Below are positions 6,979-13,473 of a stretch of 21,207 nt of DNA, in pieces (positions within the stretch are counted from its first letter, which is position 1; each line of letters begins with the position of its first letter). Below the pieces are notes generated by a model. The model saw only the letters and a list, made by a program, of their open reading frames with translations, was not told the origin of the DNA and did not search any database. The stretch covers positions 1 through 21,207 of the forward strand of contig CAMHBN010000005.1 of assembly GCA_946183385.1 (NCBI GenBank). The letters run 5' to 3'. A program made the translations under genes and the position numbers. Source of the DNA: an uncultured Ruminococcus sp. (GTDB lineage Bacteria; Bacillota; Clostridia; Oscillospirales; Ruminococcaceae).

Positions 6979-8136
6979 TCACTTCATCAGCTCGTCAGCC
7001 ATAGCCTCAATCTGAGCGACATTGTCAGCACTCATCGCGGACTTGATAGTCACAGTCGTGTCGAGCCAGGTGATATTCTTGGACTTCTCGAACTTCGCCT
7101 TTATCACTCTCGCCGCCGTCGGAGCCCACGAGCCGTTCTCGATGATACCGATAGTGCGGTTCTGGTAGTTTCTCTCGACGAGCCAGTCGATGTACTGGTT
7201 CATGAACGGAAAGATCTCGGCATTATATGTAGTGGTCGCGAGCACGAGCTTGCCGTAGCGGAAGCCGTCCTCGACGGATTCAGCCATATCCTCACGCGCG
7301 AGGTCAGCGATAGCGACCTTGGGACAGCCCTTTTCGAGCAGCTTATCACGCAGGAGCTCCGCTGCCTTCTTCGTATTTCCGTAAACGGAGGTGTAAGCGA
7401 TGAACACGCCCTCGCTCTCGACTCCGTAGCTCGACCACGTATTGTAGAGGTCGAGGTGGTACTGCAGATTCTCGCTGAGCACAGGTCCGTGGAGCGGACA
7501 TATCGTCTTTATATCGAGCGCAGCGGCTTTTTTGAGAAGTCCCTGCACCTGCATTCCGTACTTGCCGACGATACCGAAGTAGTAGCGTCTTGCCTCGCAA
7601 GCCCAGTCCTCCTCGACATCGAGCGCTCCGAACTTGCCGAAAGCGTCAGCGGAGAAGAAGACCTTGTCGGTGCTGTCGTAGGTCATCATGACCTCGGGCC
7701 AGTGCACCATCGGAGCAAAAACGAAGCTGAGCACGTGCCTGCCAAGCGGGACCTTGTTGCCCTCCATGACCTCAATTTTATTCGTGATAACAACGTCGGG
7801 ATAGAATGCGGAGATGAACGCGAAGGTCTTGGCATTACCGATAACGTTCGTATTCGGGTACTCCTTCAGGAAGCTCCCGATACTCGCAGAGTGGTCGGGC
7901 TCGACGTGCTGAACTATGAGGTAATCGGGCTGTCTGCCGCCGAGAGCCTCTTTGAGGTTAGCGAGCCACTGTTCGGTGAAGTTCGCGTCAACTGTGTCGA
8001 GTACAGCGATCTTTTCGTCAACGATGAGGTACGAGTTATACGCCATACCGTTGGGCACGTCGTACTGCCCCTCGAAAAGGTCGATTTCATGGTCATTTAC
8101 GCCGATGTAGAAAATGTCATTAGTTACGTTGTTCAT
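6979..8136 (-). CDS. fprA: FprA-type flavodiiron protein (A-type flavoprotein)
   Basis: This 385-residue protein matches the core two-domain flavodiiron protein. The N-terminal beta-lactamase-like domain has the diiron ligands H77-x-E79-x-D81 in QHVEPDHSASI, then H145 (MVHWPE), D164 (SADAFGKFG) and H216 (CPLHGPV). The C-terminal flavodoxin domain (about 244-385) opens with the FMN phosphate loop YTSVYGNTKKAA. Such enzymes reduce O2 to water or NO to N2O with electrons from rubredoxin or a reductase, protecting anaerobes. No rubredoxin or reductase domain is fused. The ATG at 8136 follows AGAGG. It lies 16 nt after the SH3-like lipoprotein gene and is read from the promoter at 8605-8633. This fits a strictly anaerobic host. 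Confidence 0.95.
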   Translation of the reverse strand: MNNVTNDIFYIGVNDHEIDLFEGQYDVPNGMAYNSYLIVDEKIAVLDTVDANFTEQWLANLKEALGGRQPDYLIVQHVEPDHSASIGSFLKEYPNTNVIGNAKTFAFISAFYPDVVITNKIEVMEGNKVPLGRHVLSFVFAPMVHWPEVMMTYDSTDKVFFSADAFGKFGALDVEEDWACEARRYYFGIVGKYGMQVQGLLKKAAALDIKTICPLHGPVLSENLQYHLDLYNTWSSYGVESEGVFIAYTSVYGNTKKAAELLRDKLLEKGCPKVAIADLAREDMAESVEDGFRYGKLVLATTTYNAEIFPFMNQYIDWLVERNYQNRTIGIIENGSWAPTAARVIKAKFEKSKNITWLDTTVTIKSAMSADNVAQIEAMADELMK

Positions 8137-8152
8137 TTACAGTTACCTCTTT

Positions 8153-8569
8153 TCAGTTATTATCAACGTGCCCCTCGACAGCGGGAGCCTCCGTCGTGAA
8201 ATTGGTCTTGGGGATATAGCCGACCTTATCGTTTGACTTGATAAGGAGCCAGTCGCCCTCCTCCTTGTAGACCTCAGCAGGGAAATCGGGATAGGCAAAG
8301 CCGTTCTGGTACTTGTCGTTCGGCGCATTGAGAATGCTGATGTACTCCTTGCCTGTCGGCATTTTTATCCAGCCCGTGTAGAGCACGCTCATGCCGTCGA
8401 TAGAGACCTGAACATAATCGGACTTTTTAGTAGCCTCGGTAGTCTCATTCTCCTGCGCTGTGACATAAGTAGCCTTTCTGCTTGACGAGGTGTTACCGCC
8501 GTTGCAGGAGACAGCTCCCGCACAGACAGCCGCGCACAGCAGAGCTGCAGCGAATTTATTGGTTTTCAT
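8153..8569 (-). CDS. Putative lipoprotein with bacterial SH3-like domain
   Basis: The ATG at 8569 follows a very strong AGGAGG (8584-8579). The 138-residue protein has a lipoprotein-like N-terminus: basic MKTNK, a hydrophobic core, and CAGAVSC, with C22 as the likely lipidated cysteine. The lipobox is imperfect (Ala at -3). A polar linker runs to about residue 50. Residues about 78-124 resemble an SH3b fold (SILNAPND..., DWLLIKSNDKVGYIPKTNF), often used to bind peptidoglycan or peptides. It should sit on the outer face of the membrane. It is the first gene of a unit with fprA and the GNAT gene, though a functional link to oxygen defence is not obvious. The exact family is not recognised. Confidence 0.72.
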   Translation of the reverse strand: MKTNKFAAALLCAAVCAGAVSCNGGNTSSSRKATYVTAQENETTEATKKSDYVQVSIDGMSVLYTGWIKMPTGKEYISILNAPNDKYQNGFAYPDFPAEVYKEEGDWLLIKSNDKVGYIPKTNFTTEAPAVEGHVDNN

Positions 8570-8604
8570 AGGATATGACCTCCTGTCATCTGGTTAACAC
8601 TTGT

Positions 8605-8633
8605 ATTATAACATAATATAGTGATGATGTCAA
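8605..8633 (-). promoter_or_regulatory. Consensus sigma-A promoter of the lipoprotein-fprA-GNAT unit
   Basis: On the minus strand, TTGACA (8633-8628), a 17-bp spacer and TATAAT (8610-8605). The predicted start near 8598 gives a leader of about 29 nt including AGGAGG. Confidence 0.88.
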
Positions 8634-8649
8634 TTTCCATGCGGGGTAC

Positions 8650-8681
8650 CCCCGCGGGCGCACACTGTGCGCCCCTACAAA
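8650..8681 (-). repeat. Short GC palindrome (family 1, inverted orientation)
   Basis: GGGCGCAC-ACT-GTGCGCCC (8656-8674) followed by CTACAAATTCG. Read on the minus strand it starts with TGTAGG like the copies at 6136 and 6320. The copy at 17896-17928 shares even the flanking ATTCG. Confidence 0.78.
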
Positions 8682-8703
8682 TTCGTGTTTACAACAAAAA
8701 ATC

Positions 8704-8718
8704 GCGGGCATAATATAG
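8704..8718 (+). promoter_or_regulatory. Shared motif GCGGGCATAATATAG before microprotein 1
   Basis: The same string, minus one G, recurs at 8914-8927 before the second microprotein. With TTTACA at 8688-8693 it gives TTTACA-17-TAATAT, a plausible promoter. A start there would fall inside the ribosome binding site, so the role is uncertain. Confidence 0.35.
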
Positions 8719-8731
8719 ATGAGGTGATAAT

Positions 8732-8842
8732 ATGCTCGGATTTATACTCGGTACAATATTCGGCGGAAGCGTGGGAGTATTCACAATGTGCCTGTGTGTA
8801 GCGGCAAAATGGGGAGACGAGTTCACGGGAGGACAGCGGTAA
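8732..8842 (+). CDS. DUF3789-like membrane microprotein 1 (36 aa)
   Basis: A 36-codon frame starting at ATG 8732, with GAGGTG at 8721-8726. The product starts MLGFILGTIFGGSVGVFTMC, has a hydrophobic glycine-rich segment (about 2-25) holding a CLC motif, and a short polar tail. Length and pattern fit the DUF3789 family of tiny Firmicute proteins as I remember it; the family has no known function. A second, related gene follows at 8980. The pair shares the ribosome binding site GAGGTG, the GxxxGGxV segment and a C-L-C-x-A-A-K motif. This is strong evidence that both are real despite their size. Likely a small inner-membrane protein. Confidence 0.68.
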   Translation: MLGFILGTIFGGSVGVFTMCLCVAAKWGDEFTGGQR

Positions 8843-8913
8843 ATCAACAATCTGTAATATTCAAAAGAAAAATTGAATTTTGTAGTAAAATTTAAGACTA
8901 TTTTAAGAATTCC

Positions 8914-8927
8914 GCGGCATAATATAG
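8914..8927 (+). promoter_or_regulatory. Shared motif GCGGCATAATATAG before microprotein 2
   Basis: A near copy of 8704-8718, here 53 nt before the start codon. The CATAATATA core also resembles the CATAnnnTA -10 box of mother-cell sporulation sigma factors. No convincing -35 element was found. Confidence 0.3.
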
Positions 8928-8979
8928 TCAATGAAAGATGAACGTGAAAAAATTACTTATGAAAGACGAGGTGAGCACA

Positions 8980-9087
8980 ATGATAGAGATGGTGATAGGA
9001 GTCCTCATCGGCGGAACTGTATCATTATTCTCCTTCTGCCTCTGTGCAGCGGCAAAGCAGGCAGACACCCAGATGCTTAACAAATAA
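8980..9087 (+). CDS. DUF3789-like membrane microprotein 2 (35 aa)
   Basis: A 35-codon frame from ATG 8980, with GAGGTG at 8968-8973. An in-frame ATG at 8959 lacks a ribosome binding site. The product begins MIEMVIGVLIGGTVSLFSFC and continues with LCAAAKQAD. It matches microprotein 1 in the Gly-Gly segment and the cysteine-containing CLC-x-AAK stretch. It is predicted to span the membrane once with a short polar tail. The two genes are 137 bp apart, and a terminator follows this one at 9117-9156. They look like a tandem duplication that has diverged. Function unknown. Confidence 0.68.
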   Translation: MIEMVIGVLIGGTVSLFSFCLCAAAKQADTQMLNK

Positions 9088-9116
9088 CCATGACACCCAA
9101 CCTTTCCTAACATGAA

Positions 9117-9156
9117 GAAGCGGCTGCAAGTACGGAACTTGCAGCCGTTTCTTTTT
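9117..9156 (+). terminator. Rho-independent terminator after the microprotein genes
   Basis: An 11-bp perfect stem CGGCTGCAAGT/ACTTGCAGCCG (9121-9131 with 9137-9147), extended by AAG/TTT, followed by a T-rich tract. It ends immediately before the long palindromic element at 9158. Confidence 0.9.
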
Positions 9157-9157
9157 C

Positions 9158-9320
9158 AGAACCTGTCTTTACAAGACAGAATAACAGCTTTTCGGCAAAT
9201 TTATCCGATGACTGCGTTAAAATCACTTGCAATACATCAAGTATTACTGCGTGCTTTCGCCTTGTCCTCGAATAAATTCTGCTCGAAAATCTTATTATTC
9301 TACTTGTAAAGGCAGGTTCT
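9158..9320. repeat. Long imperfect palindrome, copy A (163 bp, family 2)
   Basis: The ends are an 18-bp inverted repeat with one mismatch: AGAACCTGTCTTTACAAG (9158-9175) and its partner at 9303-9320. The 82-bp core 9197-9278 matches the minus strand of 20990-21071 without gaps, about 67 of 82 bases. It has no coding frame with a ribosome binding site. It fills the space between the microprotein terminator and the serS stop codon. Confidence 0.82.
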
Positions 9321-9331
9321 CAAATATTCCA

Positions 9332-10621
9332 TTATTTCTCGGGAACCTTGATGATGTCCTTGCGCATATAGGGCTGGAGCGCCTTGGGTATGCGGATAGA
9401 GCCGTCCTCGTTGAGGTTGTTTTCAAGGAATGCGATGAGCATTCTCGGCGGAGCAACCACGGTATTATTGAGCGTGTGAGCGAAGTACTTATTGCCGTCA
9501 GCACCCTTGACTCTGATACCGAGTCTGCGAGCCTGCGCGTCGCCGAGGTTCGAGCAGCTGCCGACCTCGAAATACTTCTTCTGTCTCGGCGACCACGCCT
9601 CAACGTCGAGGCTCTTGACCTTGAGGTCAGCGAGGTCACCCGAGCAGCACTCCAGTGTGCGGACGGGGATATCGAGCGTGCGGAAGAACTCGACTGTGTA
9701 GCTGTAGAGCTTGTGGAACCAGTCCATGCTCTCCTCGGGCTTGCAGACAACTATCATCTCCTGCTTCTCGAACTGGTGGATACGGTAAACACCGCGCTCC
9801 TCGATGCCGTGAGCACCTACCTCCTTGCGGAAGCAGGGCGAATAGCTGGTGAGCGTCTTGGGGAGCTCCTCCTCGGGGAGGATAGTGTCGATGAACTTGC
9901 CTATCATCGAGTGCTCGGACGTACCGATGAGGTAGAGGTCCTCTCCTTCTATCTTGTACATCATGCCCTCCATTTCCGCGAAGCTCATAACGCCGGTAAC
10001 GACATCGCTTCTGATCATGAAAGGCGGGATATAGTAGGTGAAGCCCTTGTCTATCATGAAGTCGCGGGCGTATGAGAGGATACATGACTGGAGCTGTGCG
10101 ATGTCGCCGCAGAGGTAGTAGAAGCCGTTGCCGCTTGTCTTGCGGGCGCTGTCAAGGTCGATACCGTTGACCTTTTCCATGATGTCAACGTGGTAGGGTA
10201 TCTCGAAGTCGGGCACAGCGGGCTCGCCGAACTTCTCGACCTCAACGTTCTCGCTGTCGTCCTTGCCTATCGGCACGGACTCGTCGATGATGTTGGGGAT
10301 AACGAGCATTATCTGGCGGATATCGCCCTCGAGCTTGACCTCAAGAGCCTCCATCTCCTCGAGCTTTGTACCGAGCTCCGATACCTCAGCCTTTACCTTC
10401 TCAGCCTCGTCCTTCTGACCCTTAGCCATCAGACCGCCAATTTCCTTGCTCTTAACCTTTCGCTGGTTGCGGAGGCTGTCGCACTCCACCTTAGTCTCTC
10501 TGTACTGCTTGTCGAGCTCGACAACCTTGTCAACGAGCTCAAGCTTCTCGTCCTGGAACTTCTTCTTGATGTTCTCCTTGACGAGCTCGGGATTTGTTCT
10601 TATCAGTTTAATGTCGATCAT
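9332..10621 (-). CDS. serS: Serine--tRNA ligase (class II)
   Basis: This 429-residue enzyme charges tRNA-Ser with serine. An N-terminal coiled-coil arm (about 25-105) that grips the long variable arm of tRNA-Ser is followed by the class II catalytic core. Visible motifs are GTSEH (233-237), motif 2 CFRKEVGAHGIEERGVYR (263-280) then IHQFEKQE, and motif 3 around APPRMLIAFLENN (390-402). The form TSE, EVG.HG..ERG and LNNTVVAPPR is closer to what I recall of archaeal/eukaryotic SerRS than of the E. coli enzyme (AGRDTRG, LNGSGLAVGR). The ATG at 10621 overlaps the parB stop as ATGA, with AAGGAG upstream inside parB. No T-box leader is present, which fits translation coupled to parB. The family call is firm. 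Confidence 0.95.
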   Translation of the reverse strand: MIDIKLIRTNPELVKENIKKKFQDEKLELVDKVVELDKQYRETKVECDSLRNQRKVKSKEIGGLMAKGQKDEAEKVKAEVSELGTKLEEMEALEVKLEGDIRQIMLVIPNIIDESVPIGKDDSENVEVEKFGEPAVPDFEIPYHVDIMEKVNGIDLDSARKTSGNGFYYLCGDIAQLQSCILSYARDFMIDKGFTYYIPPFMIRSDVVTGVMSFAEMEGMMYKIEGEDLYLIGTSEHSMIGKFIDTILPEEELPKTLTSYSPCFRKEVGAHGIEERGVYRIHQFEKQEMIVVCKPEESMDWFHKLYSYTVEFFRTLDIPVRTLECCSGDLADLKVKSLDVEAWSPRQKKYFEVGSCSNLGDAQARRLGIRVKGADGNKYFAHTLNNTVVAPPRMLIAFLENNLNEDGSIRIPKALQPYMRKDIIKVPEK

Positions 10622-11502
10622 TTTATAAGTTCTCCTTCACTATTTACTTGGTAAGAGGGTGCCAGAAGCTCAGAAATGCTCCTGAGATCATCCACACCGT
10701 AATATTCAAGGGTGATAGTCCCCTTTTTCTTTCCGTGCTTGACCTCGACCTTGCGTCCGAGCGACAGCTGCAGTGATATCTGCATTTCCTTGCAGTATCT
10801 CTCCTCATCGGAGATTTTCTTTGGCTTGTCCTCCTTAGTCTTGGACTGCGTGGACTTCTGCGCAAGGTTCTCGACCTGACGCACCGTCATACCGCCGTCG
10901 GCGGCGCGATTCGCGACCGCAATGAGCATCTCCTCGTCATTGATACCGAGCAGAGCCTTCGCATGACCCGCGGAGAGCTTCCCCTCCTCGAGCATACCCA
11001 GCACCCGCTTCGGTAGCGCGAGCAGTCTCACGGAGTTGGCTACAGCCGAGCGTGAGATACCGACCATTTTCGCGACCTTATCCTGCGTCATACCGTACTT
11101 TTCGATGAGCTCGTTATAGCCGTTCGCCTCTTCGACGGGGTTGAGGTTCTCTCGCTGGAGGTTCTCGATTATTGCTATCTGCATAGCCTCCGAGTCGGAG
11201 AGCTCGCGGATATTCACGGGTATCTCGTCGAGCCCGAGCATACGAGCGGCGCGCCACCTGCGCTCGCCTGCGACTATCTGATAGCCGCCCGAATCAAGGG
11301 GACGGACGAGAATCGGCTGGAGCACGCCGTGCTCGCGGATAGATTCCGCAAGGGCAGTGATAGCCTCGTCGCTGAACGATTTACGCGGCTGGTCGCGGTT
11401 GGGCTCTATTTCAGAAAGGCGGAGGGTCTTTTTCACCTGCACATCGCTCGTATTGTCGCTGAACAGCGCGTCAAGACCGACGCCTAAACCACCTTTTGCC
11501 AT
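10618..11502 (-). CDS. parB: Chromosome-partitioning protein ParB (Spo0J)
   Basis: A 294-residue ParB, the CTP-dependent clamp that loads at parS and spreads on nearby DNA. The N-terminal CTP-binding domain has VAGERRWRAA (77-86) and IENLQRE (112-118). The helix-turn-helix lies at about 139-160 (TQDKVAKMVGISRSAVANSVRL). It has Arg at 151 and Ser at 157, not the Gln and Lys of the Noc-like paralogue at 12540. A C-terminal dimerisation region follows a charged linker (about 213-232). The ATG at 11502 follows AAAGGA, 18 nt after parA. Its last codons overlap serS by 4 nt. With ParA and the five parS sites it forms the origin segregation system. Confidence 0.96.
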   Translation of the reverse strand: MAKGGLGVGLDALFSDNTSDVQVKKTLRLSEIEPNRDQPRKSFSDEAITALAESIREHGVLQPILVRPLDSGGYQIVAGERRWRAARMLGLDEIPVNIRELSDSEAMQIAIIENLQRENLNPVEEANGYNELIEKYGMTQDKVAKMVGISRSAVANSVRLLALPKRVLGMLEEGKLSAGHAKALLGINDEEMLIAVANRAADGGMTVRQVENLAQKSTQSKTKEDKPKKISDEERYCKEMQISLQLSLGRKVEVKHGKKKGTITLEYYGVDDLRSISELLAPSYQVNSEGELIK

Positions 11503-11520
11503 TATTTCATTCCTTTCAGA

Positions 11521-12354
11521 TTACTTTTTCTTCTTCTTTCCACTCTTTTTTGAAAAGGTGAATATTCCCCTTCTCTTCTTCTTCGGAAGCTCAAGCGGCT
11601 CGCCGAGGAGTTCAAGACCGAGCAGAGTGTACGAATCCGCGCCCTTCGAGCCCTTATCGTAGTAGACAATGGGCTTGCCGTGGCTGGGAGCCTCAGAAAT
11701 ACGTACATTTCGCGGTATCTTCGTCTGGAAGACCTTGCCGGGGAAGTACTTCTCTACCTCCGCGACAACATCATTCGCGACATTGAGTCTGCCGTCGAAC
11801 ATGGTAAAGAGGATACCCTCTATCTCCAGCGAGGGATTGTAATTAGATTTAACGATTTTGATAGTGTTCGTCAGCTGCGACAGACCCTCAAGCGCGAAGA
11901 ACTCCGCAAGCATAGGGATCATCACGGAATCCGCCGCAACGAGAGCATTTATCGTCAGCGTACCGAGTGCAGGCGGGCAGTCGATGAAGATATAGTCGAA
12001 AACGTCCTTTATCGTGAGAAGCTGCATTTTCAGTCTGTTCACGCGGTTTTCCATATTCAGCAGCTCGACCTCAGCCCCCGCAAGGCTCTCCGTAGCAGGA
12101 ATAACGCACAGATTATCGAACTCGGTAGCAAGCACCGCGTCCTGGATCCTCGCCTTCCCGATGAGCACATCGTAAGTCGAGACCTCCACGCCTTTTTTCT
12201 TGATGCCGAAGCCGGTAGTTGAATTTCCCTGCGGGTCGATGTCGACACAGAGCACCTTTTTCCCGCGCATACCGAGGTATGACGCAAGATTTATGACGGT
12301 CGTGGACTTTCCGACGCCGCCCTTCTGGTTCGCGACCGCGATTATCTTACCCAT
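11521..12354 (-). CDS. parA: Chromosome-partitioning ATPase ParA (Soj)
   Basis: A 277-residue ParA/MinD-type ATPase that binds DNA non-specifically as an ATP dimer and is stimulated by ParB. The deviant Walker A motif KGGVGKST is at 11-18, DIDPQGNST at 39-47, and the Walker B region FIDCPPALG follows. The C-terminus is unusual: about 22 residues dominated by lysine (LPKKKRRGIFTF then SKKSGKKKKK), longer and more basic than in B. subtilis Soj, possibly adding DNA affinity. The ATG at 12354 follows AAGGAGG. A good promoter lies at 12385-12413, directly beside the parS cluster, so ParB spreading could repress the operon. parB follows in the same unit. Confidence 0.96.
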   Translation of the reverse strand: MGKIIAVANQKGGVGKSTTVINLASYLGMRGKKVLCVDIDPQGNSTTGFGIKKKGVEVSTYDVLIGKARIQDAVLATEFDNLCVIPATESLAGAEVELLNMENRVNRLKMQLLTIKDVFDYIFIDCPPALGTLTINALVAADSVMIPMLAEFFALEGLSQLTNTIKIVKSNYNPSLEIEGILFTMFDGRLNVANDVVAEVEKYFPGKVFQTKIPRNVRISEAPSHGKPIVYYDKGSKGADSYTLLGLELLGEPLELPKKKRRGIFTFSKKSGKKKKK

Positions 12355-12384
12355 TTGATCACCCTCCTTGATAATGTACTATTT

Positions 12385-12413
12385 ATTATATCACTTTTTT
12401 GAGATGATGTAAA
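12385..12413 (-). promoter_or_regulatory. Sigma-A promoter of parA-parB-serS
   Basis: On the minus strand, TTTACA (12413-12408), a 17-bp spacer and TATAAT (12390-12385). The nearest parS site begins 29 bp upstream of the -35 box, a position suited to autoregulation by ParB. Confidence 0.82.
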
Positions 12414-12441
12414 TAGTTGCGGAGGCTTTTTTGCAAAAAAA

Positions 12442-12457
12442 TGTTCCACGTGGAACA
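12442..12457. promoter_or_regulatory. parS: parS site 1 of the cluster
   Basis: TGTTCCACGTGGAACA, a perfect 16-bp palindrome between parA and the noc-like gene. Identical to the sites at 12523 and 16076. Confidence 0.93.
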
Positions 12458-12482
12458 ATTCACGCGCAGAACAGTACAAAAA

Positions 12483-12498
12483 TGTTTCACGTGAAACA
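12483..12498. promoter_or_regulatory. parS: parS site 2 of the cluster
   Basis: TGTTTCACGTGAAACA, the classical parS consensus and a perfect palindrome. It begins 41 bp after site 1 and 40 bp before site 3. Confidence 0.95.
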
Positions 12499-12522
12499 TT
12501 TAATTCAAAATCAGCGCAGGAA

Positions 12523-12538
12523 TGTTCCACGTGGAACA
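12523..12538. promoter_or_regulatory. parS: parS site 3 of the cluster
   Basis: TGTTCCACGTGGAACA, a perfect palindrome ending one base before the stop codon of the noc-like gene. Confidence 0.93.
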
Positions 12539-12539
12539 A

Positions 12540-13355
12540 TCAATTCTTATGTAACGGTATACGGACACGGTACTCGATGTAGTCCTCGCTCTGTATTTTC
12601 CGCGAATCTGCGAGGATCCCTGCCGCCTGCATAGTCTCGACAGCCTTATTGATAGTATTCACAAAAATCTTCACATTCTGAAACACCTTCGAGCGCTTTT
12701 TGTAGCTCTGCCGCTGCTTTTCACGTCCGATATAGTCATCAACGAGCTTTTCGGTCTTCTCGACATTGAGCTTTCCGTTTATGACCTTTTCAAGCACTAC
12801 AATGCGCTCCTCAGGACTTGCAAGCTTCAGAAGCGCCCGCGAATGACGCTCAGTGAGGTTAAATTTCGTGATAAGAGTTCGCTCATCAGGCGTAAGACGA
12901 AGCAAACGGAGCTTGTTTGCAATCGTACTCTGCGCCTTTCCGAGCTTGCTCGCGGCTTCTTCCTGCGTCATTCCGTAGTAGCTGATGAGCTTCTCAATTG
13001 CCGCGGCTTCATCAAAAAAGGAAAGATCCTGACGCTGAATATTCTCGACAAGCGCAAGAATCGCCGAATTACGATCATTTATATCGTGAATGATACATGG
13101 AACACGTTCCAATCCGCAGAGCTTAGCCGCTCTCAGTCGCCGCTCTCCCGCGATAAGCTCGAACCCATCACCTGTTCTGCGTACCGAAAGCGGCTGCAAT
13201 ATGCCATTCTGCGTGATTGACTCGGATAAAGCAGTCAGGTCATCGTCTTTAAAATCGGTACGCGGCTGATTCGGATTCGGACAAATCCTTTCTATATCTA
13301 TCTCAACGACCTTATTTACCTGCTTCTCCTTTGTAATACTCAAGAAACCTGCCAT
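12540..13355 (-). CDS. noc: ParB paralogue of the Noc (nucleoid occlusion) type
   Basis: A 271-residue ParB-family protein with the CTP-binding motif AGERRLRAA (69-77), VENIQRQD (103-110) and a helix-turn-helix at about 130-152 (QEEAASKLGKAQSTIANKLR). Position between rsmG and parA, and the string LGK.QSTIANKLRLL (Gln142, Lys148), match B. subtilis Noc. Spo0J has Arg at the first position. Noc binds its own sites, coats nearby DNA, attaches to the membrane and blocks division over the nucleoid. The N-terminus MAGFLSITKEK is only weakly like the Noc membrane helix. The ATG at 13355 follows GGAGG. GC content is lower than in parA/parB. Noc rather than a second Spo0J is probable but not proven. 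Confidence 0.85.
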   Translation of the reverse strand: MAGFLSITKEKQVNKVVEIDIERICPNPNQPRTDFKDDDLTALSESITQNGILQPLSVRRTGDGFELIAGERRLRAAKLCGLERVPCIIHDINDRNSAILALVENIQRQDLSFFDEAAAIEKLISYYGMTQEEAASKLGKAQSTIANKLRLLRLTPDERTLITKFNLTERHSRALLKLASPEERIVVLEKVINGKLNVEKTEKLVDDYIGREKQRQSYKKRSKVFQNVKIFVNTINKAVETMQAAGILADSRKIQSEDYIEYRVRIPLHKN

Positions 13356-13415
13356 TTTATTTCCTCCAATGTTTTTTATAAAACAATCCTAACATCTTTC
13401 GGAAATAAAATCCAT

Positions 13416-13453
13416 AAAAATATTCCGCCAAAAATCGACGTTTTGGCGGAATA
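13416..13453 (-). terminator. Rho-independent terminator between rsmG and noc
   Basis: A perfect 13-bp stem TATTCCGCCAAAA/TTTTGGCGGAATA (13421-13433 with 13441-13453) with a 7-nt loop. On the minus strand it is followed by TTTTT and lies 20 nt after the rsmG stop. noc must therefore have its own promoter in 13368-13415, but none is clear by eye. Confidence 0.85.
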
Positions 13454-13473
13454 AATGAATAAATATTCATTTT

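Noticed and set aside
7456..8199. Long plus-strand open frame opposite fprA
   Set aside because: It is the antisense shadow of a gene with clear conserved motifs; the same applies to long frames opposite serS, jag, yidC and mnmG.
8931..9080. 49-codon frame MKDEREKITYERRGEH... overlapping microprotein 2
   Set aside because: No ribosome binding site before 8931, and it overlaps the better supported DUF3789-like frame in another phase.
10622..10700. T-box leader before serS
   Set aside because: serS starts inside the end of parB, so there is no room for a leader, and no T-box sequence was seen.
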